Below, in pieces: positions 59,493 to 64,000 of a DNA stretch of 64,000 bases. Position 1 is the first letter of the stretch. Each line of letters opens with the position of its first letter. Below the pieces are notes generated by a model. It was given only the letters and a program-made list of their open reading frames with translations. It was not told where the DNA came from and did no database searches. The stretch covers positions 19,791 through 83,790 of the forward strand of contig JAFIGT010000001.1 of assembly GCA_017849585.1 (NCBI GenBank), written 5' to 3'. The position numbers and the translations under genes were made by a program. This stretch comes from Verrucomicrobium sp. Lineage in GTDB: Bacteria; Verrucomicrobiota; Verrucomicrobiia; Methylacidiphilales; UBA1321.

Positions 59493-59539
59493 AGGGCGGA
59501 AAACTGCTTTCACATCTGCGTGAAAGGGTTTTCCGCCCT
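59493..59539. terminator. Nested hairpin between the aminotransferase and argG genes
   Basis: Outer arms AGGGCGGAAAAC and GTTTTCCGCCCT enclose an inner CTTTCAC/GTGAAAG stem, giving 19 base pairs interrupted by small loops. It lies 93 bases after the argG stop on the minus strand and likely ends argG transcription or is a palindromic repeat; no clear T run. Confidence 0.6.
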
Positions 59540-59591
59540 CATGTGAGGTTTCCAAAGGCCAACGTGACGCTGGACCCACTCGTCTCAAAGC

Positions 59592-59610
59592 GGCGGCACA
59601 TTGTGCCGCC
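59592..59610. repeat. GGCGGCACA palindrome
   Basis: GGCGGCACA and TGTGCCGCC around a single T. The same core GCGGCACA-TGTGCCGC occurs at 54962-54978. It is preceded by CCAACGTGACGCTGG at 59559-59573. Confidence 0.65.
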
Positions 59611-59631
59611 AGCTACTGCCGTCCGCTAGGA

Positions 59632-60843
59632 CTATTTCTTCTTGCCGCGCTTCTTGGCGAGGACAGCCGCGCGGGTGCGGAGGCGGAGGCCATTGAGGCG
59701 GATAAAGCCTGTGGCATCGGCCTGATTGTAAGCACCGGCGTCATCTTCCATCGTGGCGACATCAGGATTGTAGAGCGACACGGGGCTCTTGCGACCGGCG
59801 GTGATGATGTTGCCCTTGTAGAGCTTCAGCTTCACCGTGCCGGTGACATTCTTTTGGCTTTCGTCCACGGCGGCTTGCAGGAATTCGCGTTCGGGAGCGA
59901 ACCAGAAACCGTTGTAAACGAGTTCCGAATACTTCGGGATCATACCGTCGCGCAAGTGCATGACTTCGCGGTCCATCGTGAGGGTTTCCACCTGACGATG
60001 CGCGAAGTGGAGGATCGCTCCGCCGGGGGTCTCGTACACGCCGCGGGACTTCATGCCCACGAAACGGTTTTCCACGAGATCGACGCGGCCGATGCCGTGC
60101 TTGCCGCCGAGCTTGTTGAGGACGTCCATCACGCCGAAGGGCGAGAGCGCCTTGCCATTGACGGCGACGGCGTTGCCCTGCACGAAATCAATCGTGACGT
60201 ACTCGGGCTTGTTCGGGGCTTTCTCCGGGGAGACGCTGAGCTTGAACATGTCGGCGGGCGGTTCGAGCCACGGGTCTTCCAGGATGCCGCTCTCGAAGCT
60301 GATGTGGAGCAAATTGCGATCCATCGAGTAGGGCTTCTTCGCGGTGACCGGAACGGCGATGCCGTGGGCCTTGGCGTAGTTGATGAGATCGGTGCGGCCC
60401 TTGAATTCCCAATCGCGCCACGGGGCGATGATCTTGAGGTCGGGGGCGAGCGCGGCGAAGGTCAGCTCGAAGCGTACCTGATCGTTGCCCTTGCCGGTGG
60501 CACCGTGAGCGACGGCATCGGCGTTTTCCTTGCGGGCGATTTCCACATGGCGCTTGGCGATGAGCGGACGGGCGATGCTGGTGCCGAGGAAGTACTGGCC
60601 CTCGTAGAGAGCGTTGGCGCGGACCATCGGGTAGATGAAGTCGCGGGCGAATTCCTCTCGCAGCTCGTCTCTGTAGCACCTGGACGCGCCGGTCTTGAGC
60701 GCCTTCTTGTCGAGACCCTTGAGTTCTTCCTGCTGGCCCACATCGGCACAGAACGCAATGATCTCAGCGTTATACTTTTCTTTGAGCCAGGTGAGGATGA
60801 TGGAGGTGTCGAGCCCTCCCGAGTAAGCGACAACGATTTTCAT
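59632..60843 (-). CDS. argG: Argininosuccinate synthase
   Basis: A 403-residue enzyme joining citrulline and aspartate. The ATP-binding PP-motif [17 protein letters not shown], the [18 protein letters not shown] substrate loop, [23 protein letters not shown] and [19 protein letters not shown] are as in the family. The C-terminus is Lys-rich (KKRGKKK). Monocistronic; no other arg gene is near, and the 199-base gap upstream of the start (60844-61042) holds no recognised element. Confidence 0.97.
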   Translation of the reverse strand: MKIVVAYSGGLDTSIILTWLKEKYNAEIIAFCADVGQQEELKGLDKKALKTGASRCYRDELREEFARDFIYPMVRANALYEGQYFLGTSIARPLIAKRHVEIARKENADAVAHGATGKGNDQVRFELTFAALAPDLKIIAPWRDWEFKGRTDLINYAKAHGIAVPVTAKKPYSMDRNLLHISFESGILEDPWLEPPADMFKLSVSPEKAPNKPEYVTIDFVQGNAVAVNGKALSPFGVMDVLNKLGGKHGIGRVDLVENRFVGMKSRGVYETPGGAILHFAHRQVETLTMDREVMHLRDGMIPKYSELVYNGFWFAPEREFLQAAVDESQKNVTGTVKLKLYKGNIITAGRKSPVSLYNPDVATMEDDAGAYNQADATGFIRLNGLRLRTRAAVLAKKRGKKK

Positions 60844-61042
60844 AATTTTGGAAATAGTGGGTTAACGTGCGAAAGTGTAGAGTTCATCGTGAGCCGCCCG
60901 AAACTACAAGCAAATTCCTGCCCGGTCAGCTCAGGTGTGAACCCAAACTCGATTGCACGAGGCGAGCGACCCATGGTGAAGTCGAGATTCTGTCACCGAA
61001 CTGTGACAGCCCCTACGTTCCACAATAAGAGTAGAAAGCGAA
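60844..61042. other. Gap between argG and the large repeat protein
   Basis: About 199 bases with no gene. It must contain the argG promoter and the end of the leftward repeat-protein transcript. I see no ARG box or clear terminator. Confidence 0.3.
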
Positions 61043-64000
61043 TCAGGGCTTGTTGATTTTGAGTCGGATGAACCGCTTTTCGGAGCTGCTCAGCGGCTTC
61101 AAATCCTGCACGACGACCGTCTGCGTCACGCCGTCGGGATTATTGGTGACGCTGACGGGAGCGGTATAACCCGCGCCCGAATTCCACGTTTTAAGGTCTG
61201 TGGATATTTCCGTAATGTATTCGATATCGCCCGCGAGAATGAGCTGCGTGTAGGTAATGGTGAGATAATTTTCACCACCCGAAGACATGACCGAGGGTAC
61301 TGGCAAATCGCTGGGCGTACTCGTTTTGGGATCAATATGGAGAGCGTATTTCAGCAAGTTCGGAATGCCGTCGCCAGCAGGAGCGGCCGTGTCGCCACTG
61401 ATGGTGGGATCATCGAGTTCGCTGGCGGAGAAATTCCGTCCTTTCCACGCGTCGAGCGGATTCTGAATCGTGAAGGCCACGATGATTGAGCCGGCTCCCC
61501 AGCTATTGCTGGCACTGATGCCGGCATTAAAGGTGCCGATCTGAACGGGAATACCCGAGATCAAACCGGATACCGTATTCAGACTTAATCCGGGAGGCAA
61601 CCCCGTGGCGGAGTAGCTAGTGGGATTGTTCACTGCGGCGATCTGGTAGAGGAAGGGAACATTGATTGTTCCTACCGCCTTGGTGGGACTGATGATTCCG
61701 GGAGCCGATGAGGAGGCGTCCGTAATGAATGTGGCATCGGCACTCGTGGAGGTGCCTGCGGCGCTACGAGCCACCACGCGGTAGTGATAAACAGTACCGG
61801 ACTTCAATCCCGAGAGCGTGCCGATAAGCGGGGTGCTGGCCAGCCCGCCCAGGCTTTGATTGCTGGTGACGCTCCCGTAGGTGATATCGGTGCCATATTC
61901 AAAATTAACGGTGGTCGCCAGCCCGTTGGGGTTGACCGTTGTCGAGAGCGTCGCGCTGGTAAGCCCCCCGCTAGCCGCGCTGACGGCGCTAATGGCGGGC
62001 GCTTGCGGGTAGGTGACCGGCAGGATGGAATTGTAGCGAATGCTGCCCACGTTCCAGGCACTCTCATTCTTTTCGTCGTACTGCACGAAGTCTGCCGCGA
62101 CGGAAACGATGGTGCTGCCCGTTCCGTACGTGATTTCCAAAATCCGGAACCAACCGTTCAGGGTATTGTTGCCGCGCCCATTACCCGACCAGCAGAGACC
62201 GGGGTCGGAGGCCGATTGGAAAGGATAACGGGTGGCACCAAGATAGGTGCCGGGGGCCAGCGGCGCATCGCCTGCCGCGGCGAATGAGACCGTCCACCAA
62301 TCGCTGCCGTTGTTGATACGGAGATCAACTCCATTATCGTAATTTTTCGAAGCGGTGATGCTACTTCCCGTGTAGAGCTGGCTCTTCCCCTGCCCCACCC
62401 ATGCGGAACTTGAACTGTAGTAGTAAAAAGCGTTGCCCGGAGCGACGGTCGGCACGATGGCAATGAGCTGGGTGAGGCTACTGGTGCCAATGGGATTGCG
62501 CGCACTGATGGTCACACTGCTGGTGCCAATCGCCGTGGGCGTACCGCTGATGACACCCGTGGAGGTATTCACCGACAGGCCGGGCGGAAGGCCGGTGGCA
62601 TTGAAGCTGGTCGGACCGTTCGTCGCGGAAATGGTGTAGGTGAACGGCATGGCGAGATACCCTGTGACGGTGGATTGCCCAATGATCACGGGAGGCAGGG
62701 TGGAAGGTGTGGTGGTAAAGGTCGTGTCAGGACTGTAGACCGTGCCGGCCGAACTCTTGGCGATCACTCGATAGTGATAGAGCGTGCCGGACTTCAAGCC
62801 AGCCACGACACTCGTGACGGGAGCATTGACAAGCTTGCCACTGAAGGTCTGCGTCGCCGTGGTTGTGCCGTAGGTCTTTTCGGTGCCGTATTCGAAACTG
62901 ACCGTGGTCGGTAATCCATTGGGTTTCACGGTTGCATTCAACGTCGCACCCACGGTGTTAATCGCCGTGGTGTAGACTGTATTGATCTCTGGAGCCGACG
63001 GGAAATTGCCAGGAATAATTGAATTGTAACGAACGCTGCCGACATTCCAGGCGTTCGTATTGCCTTCGTCATACTGCACGAAATCGGCGGCAAATGAAAC
63101 GATGTTGCTGTCGCTGCCGTAGACGATATCCAGAACCGTAAACCAACCGGTGAGCGTGTTATTGCCGCGACCATTGCCAGTGAAAGACAATCCCGGATTG
63201 CCACTCTGGAAGGGGAATCGCGTTGCTCCGAGGTAAGTGGTCCCCTTGGTAAGAGGGGCATCACCGGGTGCGGCAAAAGAAATCGACCAGCCATCACCCA
63301 GTCCATTCACATCGATCGACACACCGTTGTCGTAATTTTTCGACGCTTTGAATGCCGTGCCACTCGCGGTGGTGTAGAGCTGTGAATTGCCGCCGCCGAC
63401 ATAGGAATTGGTCGAGCTGTAGTAATAAAAGGCCGTGGTCGGAACCGTCGTCGGCAAAATCGTCAGGACGAGGGTGGCACTGCCGGTGCCCATGGCGTTG
63501 CTGGCGTTGAGCGTAACAGAACTGGTGCAGGCGGTCGTCGGAGTGCCACTGATGACGCCGGTCGAGGTATTAACGCTCAGACCGGGGGGAAGCCCGATGG
63601 CGCTGTAATAGGTGGGGCCGTTGCTGGCCGCGATGGTGTAAGTAAAGGGGAGCGTGAGGTAGCCAGTCGCCGTCAGGGCGCTGCCGATCACCGGCGGCGC
63701 GGTGGGGGCGGGAGTGACGAATGTAGCGTCGGCACCTACCGATGATCCGGAACCACTGGTGGCCACAGCACGGTAATGGTAGAGCGTGCTGGATTTTAGT
63801 CCCGTCACAATCGTGCTGACGGTGCCAGACGCCGTGACGCTGCTGAGGGTCTGAGTGGAGGTCACACTCCCGTAAGTGAGGTCCGTGCCATATTCAAAAG
63901 AGATGCCTGTGCCCAAGCCGTTCGTCTTGGCCGATGCGGTGAGCGCGGCGCTCCCGATCGCCGCTTCCGATCCACTGGCTTCAGCCACCCCTATCGCGAG
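61043..64000 (-). CDS. Large secreted repeat protein (FN3-like, putative Ig, and Tyr-rich module repeats), 5' end cut off by the window
   Basis: An open frame of at least 985 codons, continuing past the right edge. Units run in the order FN3-like (FEYGTDLTYG...LYHYR), putative Ig or cadherin-like (GLPPGLSVNTSTGVISGTP) and a third module starting FYYYSS with ASKNYDNGV, GATRFPFQ and GNGRGNNTLTGWF. This triplet occurs twice with a period near 1,000 bases, then FN3 and Ig once more, then a C-terminal tail (GDGIPNLLKYALHIDPKTS, YLTITYTQLI, ITEISTDLKTW, KRFIRLKINK). The tail is common at the ends of Verrucomicrobia exported proteins. Presumably cell-surface or secreted; I see no catalytic motif in the visible part. 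Confidence 0.85.
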   Translation of the reverse strand, partial: LAIGVAEASGSEAAIGSAALTASAKTNGLGTGISFEYGTDLTYGSVTSTQTLSSVTASGTVSTIVTGLKSSTLYHYRAVATSGSGSSVGADATFVTPAPTAPPVIGSALTATGYLTLPFTYTIAASNGPTYYSAIGLPPGLSVNTSTGVISGTPTTACTSSVTLNASNAMGTGSATLVLTILPTTVPTTAFYYYSSTNSYVGGGNSQLYTTASGTAFKASKNYDNGVSIDVNGLGDGWSISFAAPGDAPLTKGTTYLGATRFPFQSGNPGLSFTGNGRGNNTLTGWFTVLDIVYGSDSNIVSFAADFVQYDEGNTNAWNVGSVRYNSIIPGNFPSAPEINTVYTTAINTVGATLNATVKPNGLPTTVSFEYGTEKTYGTTTATQTFSGKLVNAPVTSVVAGLKSGTLYHYRVIAKSSAGTVYSPDTTFTTTPSTLPPVIIGQSTVTGYLAMPFTYTISATNGPTSFNATGLPPGLSVNTSTGVISGTPTAIGTSSVTISARNPIGTSSLTQLIAIVPTVAPGNAFYYYSSSSAWVGQGKSQLYTGSSITASKNYDNGVDLRINNGSDWWTVSFAAAGDAPLAPGTYLGATRYPFQSASDPGLCWSGNGRGNNTLNGWFRILEITYGTGSTIVSVAADFVQYDEKNESAWNVGSIRYNSILPVTYPQAPAISAVSAASGGLTSATLSTTVNPNGLATTVNFEYGTDITYGSVTSNQSLGGLASTPLIGTLSGLKSGTVYHYRVVARSAAGTSTSADATFITDASSSAPGIISPTKAVGTINVPFLYQIAAVNNPTSYSATGLPPGLSLNTVSGLISGIPVQIGTFNAGISASNSWGAGSIIVAFTIQNPLDAWKGRNFSASELDDPTISGDTAAPAGDGIPNLLKYALHIDPKTSTPSDLPVPSVMSSGGENYLTITYTQLILAGDIEYITEISTDLKTWNSGAGYTAPVSVTNNPDGVTQTVVVQDLKPLSSSEKRFIRLKINKP

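Overview
The window is a GC-rich bacterial chromosome segment with one tRNA and about 50 protein genes, most of them housekeeping. I infer a Gram-negative member of the Verrucomicrobiota. The grounds are a large secreted repeat protein with the 'GDGIPNLLKYAL...LTITYT...' C-terminal tail common in that phylum, a three-gene cytochrome-b558-type succinate dehydrogenase operon, an AURKAIP1/COX24-type 34-residue basic protein, and an outer-membrane style gene set (AsmA-like, PlsC, MMPL/RND). This placement is from recognition, not from a search.

Layout. 1-7.3 kb: an M3 peptidase, a periplasmic-binding hybrid sensor kinase, and a feoA-feoB-Cys-rich iron uptake operon. 7.5-15.8 kb: an AsmA-like protein, upp, a chemoreceptor with a separate secreted sensor partner, and clpB. 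15.8-19.4 kb: a small surface-glycan island (methyltransferase, GT11-like, DUF268, GT2). 19.4-26.2 kb: a leftward run hisC-tyrA-aroA-cmk-GT39-plsC linking amino acid, nucleotide and lipid metabolism. 26.3-29 kb: two CGWC thioredoxin-fold proteins, tRNA-Leu(UAG), rsmI and a DUF2721 gene. 29.2-32.7 kb: sdhCAB. 32.9-42.4 kb: HAD, folC, a DUF2971 gene, ctpA, tsaD, bioD and a glycosyltransferase. 42.5-48.8 kb: a secreted unknown, cysE, an HpnN-like RND protein, and a receiver-DUF4388 gene overlapping a roadblock-like gene. 48.9-60.8 kb: mainly leftward genes (aminotransferase, cyclophilin, D,D-carboxypeptidase with LysM, TPR protein, COX24-like, hisG, Gfo/Idh, cysteine desulfurase, class III aminotransferase, argG). 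61 kb to the end: the partial secreted repeat protein.

The most unusual signal is non-coding. Seven intergenic spots carry degenerate tandem heptanucleotides. They fall into three sequence families that share one phase: on one strand every unit is RGT plus four bases. They lie 7 to 17 nt before the start codons of six genes (cmk, the DUF2721 gene, tsaD, bioD, folC, rsmI), always in the same orientation relative to the gene and always where no Shine-Dalgarno is visible. At four places they form inverted pairs with 30-32 nt arms. One such pair encloses the only DUF2971 gene. A second layer of intergenic repeats consists of short palindromes and an approximately 110-bp composite element present three times. 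No CRISPR array, prophage, integrase or transposase gene was seen.
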